Source: Synergistales bacterium
GTDB taxonomy: Bacteria; Synergistota; Synergistia; Synergistales; Aminithiophilaceae
Direction of reading: 5' to 3'
Length of the DNA: 64,000 nt
Assembly: GCA_018433595.1 (NCBI GenBank)
Contig: JAHDQY010000010.1
Location: 1 to 64,000, forward strand
Part shown: in pieces, positions 25,969 through 34,190 of the stretch
How the letters are laid out: the number at the start of each line of letters is the position of its first letter
How positions within the stretch are numbered: position 1 is the first letter of the stretch
The notes under the pieces: generated by a model
Database searches by the model: none
Told to the model about the DNA's origin: nothing
Seen by the model: only the letters and a program-made list of their open reading frames with translations
Program-made: the position numbers and the translations under genes

Positions 25969-26142
25969 AGGGGCTCACCTCCCCGGGCAGGATTTGGACG
26001 ATGGTCGACCGTGATTTTAGCATCCTGCGTAAGATGCCGGAGCCCTTCTTGAGCGAATCTTGAGGCACTCGGAGGCCTTCCTTGAGGAAACCTTGACGGC
26101 AAGACGCTACAATGGGCGAAAAAAGCCGGGGAGGTGAAGGCG

Positions 26143-28041
26143 TTGAAGGAGAGGTCCGCCGCCGGTCTCTCGGCGGAGCGGATTCTTGTCTGCCTTGGGC
26201 CGAGTCCCTTCGGAGAGGGCCTGCTTCAGGAGGCCCTGCGGATGGCCCGGTCTTCCGGGGCCGAGCTGTGGGCTCTTTTCGTGGATGTTCCGACGGCTCG
26301 CCTCGATGCCCTTTCCAAGGCCGCTCTCGAAGGCAACCTTCGCCTCGCCGAGGAGCTGGGCGTCAAACTCTTCATCCGCTCCGGCGAGGACATCGCCGTG
26401 ACCGTCGTCGATTTCTCCCGTCGTCACGGCGTGACCCGCATCGTCGTCGGAAAGCCTCTTGCCCCGCGCTGGAAGTCCCTTTTCGGAGGGACTCTTGTGG
26501 ACCGCATGATCCGTCTCAGCGGTCCCATCGATGTCGTCGCACTGAGCCGCGCCGATGAGGAGAGGCTCTCCCGTCCCCTGACGGAAGGGAGGAAAAAAGT
26601 CCCATGGCCTTATCTGGAAGGAGCGGCCCTTGTCGCCGTCGCCACCATCGCCGGCCTTCCCTTCAGTCGCGTCATGTCTCCGACGAACATCGTCATGGTC
26701 TATCTTGCCGCCGTCCTCGTGGCGGCGCTTTTCCTGGGACAGGGGCCTTCGATCCTGACGGCCGTCCTGGGCGTTCTCGCCTTCGACGTCTTCATGGTCC
26801 CCCCCTATTACACCCTCGTCGTCACCGACTCCCAGTACCTCGTCACCTTCGCCGGGTTTCTCGGCGTCGGTCTCGTCGTCAGCGGCCTGGCCTCCCGGGC
26901 CAGGGAACAGGCCCGGGAGGCCAGGCGACGGGAGGAGGAGACCTTGGCTCTCTACGCCTTCAGCCGCGATCTGGCCTCGGCGGCCGGACGGAACGAGCTG
27001 GTCCGGGCCGTTACGGATCACCTCTCCCGGACGCTGGGCTGGGATTCGGCTCTCTTCCTTGCCGACGAGGGAGGCGGTGTCATCCCCCTTTCCGGAGGCC
27101 CGACCTTTCTCCCGGAGCCGATCGTCGAGGCTGTCGGTGACGTCTTCCGTCACGGCCGGTCCCGAGAATTGGAGGGAGGCCTTCTCTGTCTCCCCCTCAA
27201 GGTGAAAGGCCGCAAGGTGGGCGTCCTCGCCCTGGCACCGAAGGAGAAAGGCCGCTCGGGAAGGCTGAGGGACGCCTTCGTCCTCCAGGTGGCCCAGGCC
27301 CTGGAGCGGATAGCCCTCGACGAGCGGGCCCTTGCCGCGGAACGGGTCCAGGTCCGCGAAAAGATCCAGGCGGCCCTGCTCAACTCCATTTCCCACGAGA
27401 TCCGGACGCCTCTTTCTTCGATCACCGGCGTCCTGAGCTCTCTCAGGAGAGGCGAGGAGGCCTTCGTCGTCGACGGCGAAGCCCGTTCCGCCCTGATCGA
27501 AACGGCCTGGTCGGAGGCGCAGCGCCTCAACAGCCTTGTCGGCAATCTGCTGAACATGAGCCGTCTGGAAAGCGGGGGACTTCAGACCGCTCCGGAACCC
27601 TGCGATCCCGCCGAAATCGTCGCCCACGCCCTGGCTCTGATGGGAGAACGTCTCGAAGGGCGTCCCGTCGAGACGGAGCTTCCCGACGAGACCTGTCTTG
27701 TCAGCGTCGATTTTGCCCTCTTCTCCCTCGTTCTCGTCAACCTCCTCGACAACGCCCTCAAGTACGGGCCGCCCCAGTCGCCGTTGGTCCTTCGGGTCCG
27801 CCGCGAAGGCGAGGCACTCCTTTTCGAGGTCCTCGACCGCGGTCCGGGGATTCCCGAGCCTTTTCGGGAAAAGGTCTTCGAGAAGTTTTTCCGCCTCCCC
27901 TCCGCAAGCGGCGGCACGGGCCTGGGTTTGACCATCTGTCGGGGCATCGTCGAGGCGCACGGGGGGACGATCGAGGCCGTGCCCCGTCAGGGAGGGGGCA
28001 CGGCCATGACGATCCGCCTGCCGGGAGTGATCGAACCGTGA
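26143..28041 (+). CDS. KdpD-like sensor histidine kinase lacking the N-terminal KdpD domain
   Basis: Order of domains: a universal-stress-protein-like nucleotide-binding domain (about residues 10-140), a DUF4118 membrane region with four helices (about 150-260), a GAF-like linker, HisKA with phospho-site H418 in SISHEIRTP, and an HATPase domain (NALKYG, DRGPGIP, GTGLGLTI). Classical KdpD has an additional ~200-residue ATP-binding domain first, absent here. TTG 26143 is better spaced from GGGGAGG than GTG 26134. It forms a two-component pair with the next gene (GTGA overlap). No kdpFABC genes are in the window, so its target is unknown. Confidence 0.85.
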   Translation: MKERSAAGLSAERILVCLGPSPFGEGLLQEALRMARSSGAELWALFVDVPTARLDALSKAALEGNLRLAEELGVKLFIRSGEDIAVTVVDFSRRHGVTRIVVGKPLAPRWKSLFGGTLVDRMIRLSGPIDVVALSRADEERLSRPLTEGRKKVPWPYLEGAALVAVATIAGLPFSRVMSPTNIVMVYLAAVLVAALFLGQGPSILTAVLGVLAFDVFMVPPYYTLVVTDSQYLVTFAGFLGVGLVVSGLASRAREQAREARRREEETLALYAFSRDLASAAGRNELVRAVTDHLSRTLGWDSALFLADEGGGVIPLSGGPTFLPEPIVEAVGDVFRHGRSRELEGGLLCLPLKVKGRKVGVLALAPKEKGRSGRLRDAFVLQVAQALERIALDERALAAERVQVREKIQAALLNSISHEIRTPLSSITGVLSSLRRGEEAFVVDGEARSALIETAWSEAQRLNSLVGNLLNMSRLESGGLQTAPEPCDPAEIVAHALALMGERLEGRPVETELPDETCLVSVDFALFSLVLVNLLDNALKYGPPQSPLVLRVRREGEALLFEVLDRGPGIPEPFREKVFEKFFRLPSASGGTGLGLTICRGIVEAHGGTIEAVPRQGGGTAMTIRLPGVIEP

Positions 28042-28730
28042 AGGTCGAAGGCGTCCGCGTCCTCGTCGTCGACGACGAAAGGGCGATCCGCCGTTTCCTG
28101 ACCCTCTCCCTTCAGTCCCAGAGTTACGAGGTTTTCGAGGCCTCTTCGGCCGGCGAGGGACTCGCCCGGATGCTGGAGATCCGGCCCGACCTGATCATCC
28201 TCGATCTGGGCCTTCCCGACCGCGACGGCAGGGAGTTCATCGAAGAGATCCGGAGCTGGTCCCAGGTCCCCCTCATCGTTCTCTCCGTCCGGGACAGGGA
28301 GGGAGAGAAGGTCGCCGCCCTCGACGCCGGAGCCAACGACTACGTCACCAAACCCTTCGGCATCGGCGAACTGCTGGCGAGGATGAGGGCCGTCCTCCGA
28401 CAGATCCTTCCCGGCCAGGAAGAGCCCGTCTTCCGCGTCGGTGCCCTCGAAGTCGACCTGCCCCGCCGCCGCGTCCTTCTTGCGGGAAGGGAGCTCTCGC
28501 TGACGCCGACGGAGTACGACATTCTCAAAACCCTCATCCGCCACCGCGGCAAGGTCGTCACTCACGGTCAGCTGTTGCAGCAGGTCTGGAGCGATGCCTA
28601 TCGGGACGAAAGGCACCTTCTCCAGGTCAACATGAGCAACCTGAGGAGAAAAATCGAGCCCGACCCCTCGAGACCGCGCTACCTCCTCACCGAACCGGGC
28701 GTGGGCTACCGCCTGCGCGACGAAGAATGA
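28038..28730 (+). CDS. OmpR/KdpE-family response regulator
   Basis: Receiver domain with acidic pair VVDDE at residues 10-14, phospho-acceptor D56 in LDLGLPDRDG and the conserved Lys in YVTKPFG near 106. The C-terminal winged helix contains LSLTPTEYDIL and ends VGYRLRDEE. The 230-residue length and motif set match KdpE. GTG 28038 overlaps the kinase stop. A terminator hairpin follows immediately. Likely regulates promoters outside the window. Confidence 0.92.
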   Translation: MKVEGVRVLVVDDERAIRRFLTLSLQSQSYEVFEASSAGEGLARMLEIRPDLIILDLGLPDRDGREFIEEIRSWSQVPLIVLSVRDREGEKVAALDAGANDYVTKPFGIGELLARMRAVLRQILPGQEEPVFRVGALEVDLPRRRVLLAGRELSLTPTEYDILKTLIRHRGKVVTHGQLLQQVWSDAYRDERHLLQVNMSNLRRKIEPDPSRPRYLLTEPGVGYRLRDEE

Positions 28731-28738
28731 CACCTCTG

Positions 28739-28765
28739 CCGCCCCGGCGCTCCTGGCCGGGGCGG
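28739..28765 (+). terminator. Hairpin after the KdpE-like gene
   Basis: CCGCCCCGGC (28739-28748) pairs with GCCGGGGCGG (28756-28765) across a seven-base loop. It ends the two-component transcript and faces the azlD end. Confidence 0.65.
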
Positions 28766-28793
28766 TCTCGTCAGCGGGAAGAAAGGCCCCGGT

Positions 28794-29111
28794 TCAGCCG
28801 ATGACCCGTTGAAGGAGCATCAGCAGGGCCATGCCGGAGACGATGGTGACGACGACGTTGCGGCTGTAGACGGCGATGACCAGGGCTCCCAGACCGGCGA
28901 GGAGGCGGGCCGGCGCGAAGGTGCTGCCCGAGGCCGTCTTGGCATAGACGATGGCTGGAGCGACGAGGGCCGCCAGGGCCGCCGGCGGAATGAAGCGAAG
29001 GATCCGGTCCAGGGCCCGAGGGAGCCTGCCCTGGGGGACGAAGCAGGTGAAGAGCCCCTTGACGACGAGAGAGGCCAGGGAGACGACGAGGGCGACGGCG
29101 AAGAAGCTCAT
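28794..29111 (-). CDS. azlD: Branched-chain amino acid exporter small subunit AzlD
   Basis: A 105-residue protein with four hydrophobic segments, beginning MSFFAVALVVSLASLVVKG and containing the RFIPPAALAALVAP segment typical of the AzlD family. AzlC and AzlD together export branched-chain amino acids or analogues. Its ATG 29111 overlaps the azlC stop (ATGA). The open frame extends upstream over azlC but is not coding there. Confidence 0.9.
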   Translation of the reverse strand: MSFFAVALVVSLASLVVKGLFTCFVPQGRLPRALDRILRFIPPAALAALVAPAIVYAKTASGSTFAPARLLAGLGALVIAVYSRNVVVTIVSGMALLMLLQRVIG

Positions 29112-29845
29112 GCGCCTTCCCTCTTTCCGTCGAGGAGGACGCCGACGACGACGCCTGCGAGCAGGGCGGCGAGGAATCCGAGCTGGAGGGGCATGGTCGG
29201 GACGAGGATCACGGCTGCTGCTGCTGCTGTCAGCGCTGAAGCGATCCGCCCCCGGTCCTTCAGCTGGGGCGCCAGGAGGGCCGTGAAGACGAGGGGAATG
29301 GTGAAATCCAGGGGAAGCGAAGGCGGGATGATGGCGCCGGCATGATAGCCGACGAGAACGGCCGCCGCCCAGGGAAGAAAAACGCCCAGGGAGGCGCCGA
29401 CGAGAAAGCCCGTCATGTCGCCGTTGTCGGGGTTTCTCTCCGCTTCGGCCATGGTGAAGGCGTAGGACTGGTCGGAGATGATGTAGGCGCAGAAAAGCCG
29501 TCTCCACCAGGGCTCCCGCTGGAGGATCGGCACCAGGGAGAGGCTGTACAGGGCGTAGCGCATGTTGATCATGACCGTCGTTGCGACGATGACGAGAAGG
29601 GGCGCCCCGGCCGCGAAGAGATGAACCGTGGCCACCTGGGCCGTCCCGGCGATGAGGGAGAAGGAAAAAAAACCGCTCTCCGCCGACGTCCGGCCCGTCT
29701 GGCGCATGATGAAGCCCAGGACCAGGGCGAAGGGGATGACGCCGACGAGGATGGGCAGGACGGCGCGGGCCCCGCGGAGGGGCTCCGTCCAGCCGCCGCG
29801 GCGACGGCCGGCAGGGGAAGGGACCGAGGGATCGGGAGGGGGCAT
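29108..29845 (-). CDS. azlC: Branched-chain amino acid exporter large subunit AzlC
   Basis: The 245-residue membrane protein has the AzlC signature from GARAVLPILVGVIPFALVLG onward, then MINMRYALYSLSLVP near residue 90 and AYIISDQSYAF near 120. ATG 29845 follows AAAGGAGAG by nine bases; the open frame reaches 30136 but overlaps arsM and is not plausible there. It lies 82 bases after arsM on the same strand, so it may share the arsenic-responsive transcript, or be separately promoted. Confidence 0.9.
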   Translation of the reverse strand: MPPPDPSVPSPAGRRRGGWTEPLRGARAVLPILVGVIPFALVLGFIMRQTGRTSAESGFFSFSLIAGTAQVATVHLFAAGAPLLVIVATTVMINMRYALYSLSLVPILQREPWWRRLFCAYIISDQSYAFTMAEAERNPDNGDMTGFLVGASLGVFLPWAAAVLVGYHAGAIIPPSLPLDFTIPLVFTALLAPQLKDRGRIASALTAAAAAVILVPTMPLQLGFLAALLAGVVVGVLLDGKREGA

Positions 29846-29927
29846 CGTGGCTCTCTCCTTTGGCGGAAAAACCGTTCTCTTCATCGTGACGGATTCCGAT
29901 CTCGTTTCCGCTTTCATGGACATGGTA

Positions 29928-30737
29928 TCAGGAGTTCCCGGACGGCTTCGTCCCTTTTCTGCCGGTGATGAGGGCGCTTGCGGCGGCCCCGTCGACCAGG
30001 GGGCGGTCCTCCGGGGCAAGATCGGGAAAGCGCAGGGCGGCCTCGTCGTCCGTGAAGGTGCGGACCCGTTTGACCTCGATATGGACCTCTTCGAAGCCGG
30101 CACGGAGGGCCTTTTCGCGGAAGACGTCCGCTTCAAGGGCCCCGGCCATGCAGCCCGTCCAGGCCGCCACGCTGGCCCGGACGGCCGGCGGCAGGGGGCG
30201 GAGGAGAACGACGTCGGAAATGGCGATTCGCCCTCCCTTGCGGAGAACGCGGAAGATCTCGCCGAGGACCCGGTCCTTGTCGGGCGAGAGGTTGATCACG
30301 CAGTTGGAGAGGACCAGATCGACGCTTTCGTCGGGAAGAGGGATGGCCTCCATCTGTCCCTTCAGGAAGGAGACGTTCTCCATCCCCATCTTCCGGCGGT
30401 TCGCCTCGGCTTCCGAGAGCATTTCGTCGGTCATGTCGAGGCCGTAGACCTGGCCTGAAGGGCCCACCTTGACGGAAGAGAGAAAGACGTCGAGTCCCGC
30501 GCCGCTTCCGAGGTCGAGCACCGTCTCGCCTTCTCTGATCGCGGCCGCAGCCGTCGGGTTGCCGCAGCCGAAGGAGGCGATCTCGAGGTTGGAGAGGAGT
30601 CCGGCCAGCTCCTGACCGTCATAGTCTCCCATGGCGATGGGATTGCAGCAGCCGCTGTTTCCGCCGCAACAGGAGGCGTCTTTCCCCTCGATGGCCGCGG
30701 CGTATTTTTTGCGCACTTCGTCGCGAATGTCGCTCAT
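29928..30737 (-). CDS. arsM: Arsenite S-adenosylmethionine methyltransferase ArsM
   Basis: ArsM methylates As(III) to mono- and dimethyl forms. SAM motif VLDLGSGAGLDVFLSS is near residues 72-87. Cysteines expected for arsenite binding are present in the N-terminal ASCCGGNSGCCNP, in FGCGNP, in LVLSNCVINLSPDK and in WTGCMAGAL. ATG 30737 follows GGGAGG with ideal spacing. At 269 residues it is the short bacterial type. It sits downstream of a permease and thioredoxin-like protein behind an ArsR-type operator, an arsenic detoxification grouping. Confidence 0.93.
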   Translation of the reverse strand: MSDIRDEVRKKYAAAIEGKDASCCGGNSGCCNPIAMGDYDGQELAGLLSNLEIASFGCGNPTAAAAIREGETVLDLGSGAGLDVFLSSVKVGPSGQVYGLDMTDEMLSEAEANRRKMGMENVSFLKGQMEAIPLPDESVDLVLSNCVINLSPDKDRVLGEIFRVLRKGGRIAISDVVLLRPLPPAVRASVAAWTGCMAGALEADVFREKALRAGFEEVHIEVKRVRTFTDDEAALRFPDLAPEDRPLVDGAAASALITGRKGTKPSGNS

Positions 30738-30841
30738 CTTTTTTCCTCCCGATTCGGGCGTGGCGGTCTGTCGACGGGGTGCCGCACGCCAGGTTTCCAC
30801 CTTCAATGAACAGTGTAGACCCAAGCGCCGGAAAAATCTCC

Positions 30842-32005
30842 CTATCGGACGAAGGCTCCGTAGCTCAGCCCCGCCAGGGCTGACATGACGACGACGAGGG
30901 CGATGAAGGTCAGCGTTTTTTTCGTGCCGAGGACGCTGCGGATGACGAGCATGCTCGGCAGCGATAGGGCCGGACCGGCCAGCAGGAGGGCCAGGGCGGG
31001 CCCCTCTCCCATGCCCGCCCCCAGGAGCCCTTGGAGGATGGGGACCTCGGTGAGGGTGGCGAAGTACATGAGAGCGCCGGCCAGGGAGGCGAAGACGTTG
31101 GCTCCCACCGAGTTGCCGCCCACGAAGGCCGCCACCCAGGACGAAGGAAGGAGGGCGTCGTGGCCGGGCCGACCGAGGAGGAAACCGGCGACGAGGACAC
31201 CGCCGAAGAGGAGGGGTATGACCTGGAGGGCGTAGCCCAGCGTCGACGCGCCCCACTCCTGACGCTCTTCAGCGGAGAACCAGCGCCGCGTCGTGAAAAG
31301 GACGGAAAGCAGGGCTGCCCCCGCCATGGGCCACTTGACGGAGTGGAGGGCCGTCCAGAGGCCGCCGTCGCTGCGGGGGGCGGCGAAGTTGGCGAAGACG
31401 AGAAAAACGACGAGGCCGGCCATGTGCCAGGCCGTCTTCCAGAGGGGCCGCCCCGCCTCCTCGGGAAGCTCGGCGAAGCCCTGCTGGCGCTCGGCCTCTT
31501 CATGGCGGAAGAGGAGAGCCATGGCCAGGCCGATGAGGATACTGAAGGCTACGGCCCCGACGGCGCGGGCCAGGCCGAGCCGGAAACCCAGGACCCGGGC
31601 CGTGAGGACAGTGGAAAGAACGTTGATGGCCGGTCCCGAGTAGAGGAAGGCCGAAGCGGGGCCCAACCCCGCTCCCCGCTTGTAGATGCCTGCGAAGAGA
31701 GGGAGGACCGTGCAGGAACAGACGGCCAGGATCGTCCCTGAGACGGCGGCGACGGAATAGGCCACCCACTTCCTGGCGCCGGCGCCGAGGTACTTCATCA
31801 CCGCCTGCCGGCTGACGAAGACCGAGATGGCCCCGGCGATGAAGAAGGCCGGAACGAGACAAAGCAGGACGTGCTCTCGGGCGTACTCGTGAAGCATGGC
31901 CAGGGCCTCGAAAGAGGCCCTGGCCATGCGGGGATCGGCGATGGGCAGGAAATAGGCCGCCAGAAAGGCGACGGCGATCAGAAAGAGTTTTTTTGAGTCC
32001 GTCAT
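30842..32005 (-). CDS. ArsP/DUF318-type permease
   Basis: The 387-residue integral membrane protein has about ten helices. It bears the permease signatures AVCSCTVLPLFAGIYKRGAGLGPA near residues 88-111 and SGPAINVLS near 115-123, the thiol-containing core of the SO_0444/ArsP family. Members export trivalent methylated arsenicals or other soft metals. ATG 32005 follows AAGGAGG. Placement between a redox thioredoxin-like protein and ArsM supports export of methylarsenite, but substrate is inferred. Confidence 0.85.
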   Translation of the reverse strand: MTDSKKLFLIAVAFLAAYFLPIADPRMARASFEALAMLHEYAREHVLLCLVPAFFIAGAISVFVSRQAVMKYLGAGARKWVAYSVAAVSGTILAVCSCTVLPLFAGIYKRGAGLGPASAFLYSGPAINVLSTVLTARVLGFRLGLARAVGAVAFSILIGLAMALLFRHEEAERQQGFAELPEEAGRPLWKTAWHMAGLVVFLVFANFAAPRSDGGLWTALHSVKWPMAGAALLSVLFTTRRWFSAEERQEWGASTLGYALQVIPLLFGGVLVAGFLLGRPGHDALLPSSWVAAFVGGNSVGANVFASLAGALMYFATLTEVPILQGLLGAGMGEGPALALLLAGPALSLPSMLVIRSVLGTKKTLTFIALVVVMSALAGLSYGAFVR

Positions 32006-32090
32006 CAGAGGAACCTCCTTGATGTGGCCGAAAGGCCACCAAGAGCGATGAAGAAAAGCCCCCGGAGAGGGGCTGTCCTCCATTTCGTTT

Positions 32091-32339
32091 CTATCTGCCG
32101 TCTCGCGCCCCCTGCAGAAGCGCTCTGACCTGTTCGACCGTCGGAACCTTTCCGGCTGAAAGCACCTTGCCGTCGATAGCCAGTCCCGGTGTCGCCATGA
32201 CGCCGAAGTCGAGGATGTCACCGATCTCCGTCACCTTGACCAGCTCATAGTCGAGGCCCAGCTCCTTGGCGGCCGTCTCGGCCGTTTCGGCCAGTTTTTT
32301 GCACTTGGCGCAGCCCGTTCCCAGAATCTGTATCTTCAA
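32091..32339 (-). CDS. Small thioredoxin-like protein (redox-active disulfide protein)
   Basis: An 82-residue thioredoxin/glutaredoxin-fold protein with active site GTGCAKCKK (CxxC near residues 9-12) and the cis-Pro segment VMATPGLAIDGK near 50. This small family commonly accompanies DUF318 permeases in arsenic and metal clusters, where it may reduce or hand over metal thiolates. TTG 32339 is chosen because GGAGG lies eight bases upstream; the longer open frame runs into the promoter. First gene of the leftward arsenic group. Confidence 0.85.
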   Translation of the reverse strand: MKIQILGTGCAKCKKLAETAETAAKELGLDYELVKVTEIGDILDFGVMATPGLAIDGKVLSAGKVPTVEQVRALLQGARDGR

Positions 32340-32361
32340 AAGAGCCACCTCCGAGAGAATA

Positions 32362-32396
32362 TGTGGCAATATTACCACACATGAAGACCCTGTCAA
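32362..32396 (-). promoter_or_regulatory. ArsR-type operator overlapping promoter of the arsenic group
   Basis: Leftward promoter: TTGACA (32396-32391), 16-base spacer, TAATAT (32374-32369). The palindrome TGTGGCAATATTACCACA (32362-32379) covers the -10, so a bound repressor would block polymerase. The same motif recurs at 39682-39699 and 41038-41055. Confidence 0.8.
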
Positions 32397-32426
32397 CTGT
32401 CTTTGTGTCTGAAGAGCCTCTCTTTT

Positions 32427-34190
32427 TCAGACGGGCAGGCCTTGAAGGGGTGCGGGGGCCAGGCTCCAACCGAGCGATTCCTGCTGGATCTTCCAGAGCC
32501 TGGCGTAAAGGCCGTCCCGGGCCAGCAGCTCCTCGTGTCGACCCCTTTCGGCAATCCGTCCTTTGTCGAGGACGATGATGGAATCGGCCCGGCAGACCGT
32601 CTTCAGGCGGTGGGCCACGACGATGACCGTCCGTCCTTCGACGAGGCTGTCGACGGCCTTCTGGATCTCCAGCTCGTTTTCCGGGTCGAGGGAGGCCGTG
32701 GCCTCGTCGAGCAGCACCAGGGGCGCATCCTTGAGGAGGGCACGGGCGATGGAGAGACGCTGCTTTTCCCCTCCCGAGAGGGTGCAGCCTCCCTCGCCGA
32801 CGAGGCTGTCGTAGCCCTTGGGCAGCTTCATGATGAAGTCGTGGCATCGGGCCTTCTTCGCCGCGGCGATGACCTCCCCGTCGGTGGCCTCCTCGCGGCC
32901 GAAGCGGATGTTGTTGGCCACCGTATCCTGAAAGAGGTAGACGTCCTGGAAGACCATGGAGATGCGTTCCATGAGGGCCTCGGGGTCGAGCTCCTTCACG
33001 TCCCGGCCGCCGAAGAGGACCTGGCCCGAGTCGGCGTCGTAGAAGCGGGCGATGAGCTTGAGAAGGGTGCTCTTTCCGCTCCCGGAGGGGCCGACGAGGG
33101 CCGTCAGGCTCCCCTGGGGAAAATCGGCCGACAGGTCATGGAGGACGGGGACGTCGCCGTAGCCGAAGGAAAGGTCCCTGACGGCGACGGAGGCCGATTC
33201 GGGGGGAATTTCTGTCCCGGCCATGACCGGCTCCCGGCCGAGGCGGAGGATGCGCTCCCCGGCCTGTTCGGCGTAGCGCAGTTCGGCGTAGTTGATCAGG
33301 GCCAGCGTCAGGGGGTCGAAGACGCGGGAGCCGACGACGAGGAAGGTGACGAAGACGAAGGGGTCGAGTCGACCGCCCAGGAGACGGTGAACGCCGACGA
33401 GGACCATCACCGTCAGCCCCGTCCGAAGGAGCGCCACGGCGGTCATGGCGAAGGGGCCGATCGTCCCCTCAAGGCGGATGCTTTCGTTCATGAGGTCCCG
33501 AAAGGACCTTTCCAGGCGCCGGAAGCGGCTCCCCGTCAGGTTGAAGGCCTTGACGACGCGAATGCCGTAAAGATATTCCTGAAGGCGGTTGGCCGCCCCG
33601 ATCTTGGCCTTCATGTGACGCCGTCCCAGGACGCGGAGGAGCTTCGTGGCCGCCGCCATGACGGCGGCGGCCAGGGGGAGGGCGAAGAACATGGCCAGGG
33701 CCATGATCGGGTCGAGGAAGGAAAGGCCGACGAGGGCCAGAAGGGGCATGATGAGCGCTCCGGCCAGCTGGGGGACGAAGTGGGAGAGGGCCTGCTCCAG
33801 AAGGGCGAAGTCGCCCATGATCATGTTGGCCATGTCTCCGGGATCGCGGCTGGAGAGATAGCCCAGGGGAAGCCTGCGCAGGTGTTCGGCCAGAGTGGCC
33901 CGTCCCTCGGCCGCCACGAGGTAGGCGCCGCGGTAGTTGGCACGGTAGGCCGGCAGCTCGGCCAGAAAGATGAGGATCATGTAGGCGGCCAGTCCGGCGC
34001 AGAGCCAGGTCAGGCCCGCCAGGTCCATCGTCCCCTCGGGACCCGAAAAGCCCCGGAAGAGGAGCTGGATGCCTCGGAGGATCAGCACGAAGGGGCCGAT
34101 GTTGACCAGGTTGGACAGGAGGGTCAGGAGGACGGGTCCGAAGATCCGTCGGGGATTTCCCGCCGTGATGTTTCTCAGAAAAGTCGTCAT
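32427..34190 (-). CDS. ABC exporter, fused permease-ATPase (second half-transporter)
   Basis: The 587-residue half-transporter has six N-terminal membrane helices (about residues 15-310). Its ATPase domain carries Walker A GPSGSGKST near 378, signature LSGGEKQRLSIARAL near 478 and Walker B LVLLDEATASLD near 500. It pairs with the upstream half-transporter, whose stop overlaps this ATG (ATGA), suggesting a heterodimeric exporter. Resemblance to IrtAB/YbtPQ-type transporters and a linked methyltransferase hint at export or import of a small secondary metabolite. Cargo unknown. Confidence 0.88.
   Translation of the reverse strand: MTTFLRNITAGNPRRIFGPVLLTLLSNLVNIGPFVLILRGIQLLFRGFSGPEGTMDLAGLTWLCAGLAAYMILIFLAELPAYRANYRGAYLVAAEGRATLAEHLRRLPLGYLSSRDPGDMANMIMGDFALLEQALSHFVPQLAGALIMPLLALVGLSFLDPIMALAMFFALPLAAAVMAAATKLLRVLGRRHMKAKIGAANRLQEYLYGIRVVKAFNLTGSRFRRLERSFRDLMNESIRLEGTIGPFAMTAVALLRTGLTVMVLVGVHRLLGGRLDPFVFVTFLVVGSRVFDPLTLALINYAELRYAEQAGERILRLGREPVMAGTEIPPESASVAVRDLSFGYGDVPVLHDLSADFPQGSLTALVGPSGSGKSTLLKLIARFYDADSGQVLFGGRDVKELDPEALMERISMVFQDVYLFQDTVANNIRFGREEATDGEVIAAAKKARCHDFIMKLPKGYDSLVGEGGCTLSGGEKQRLSIARALLKDAPLVLLDEATASLDPENELEIQKAVDSLVEGRTVIVVAHRLKTVCRADSIIVLDKGRIAERGRHEELLARDGLYARLWKIQQESLGWSLAPAPLQGLPV

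Noticed and set aside
29846-30136. Upstream extension of azlC
   Set aside because: It overlaps arsM in another frame, has non-family sequence, and ATG 29845 has a good ribosome site.
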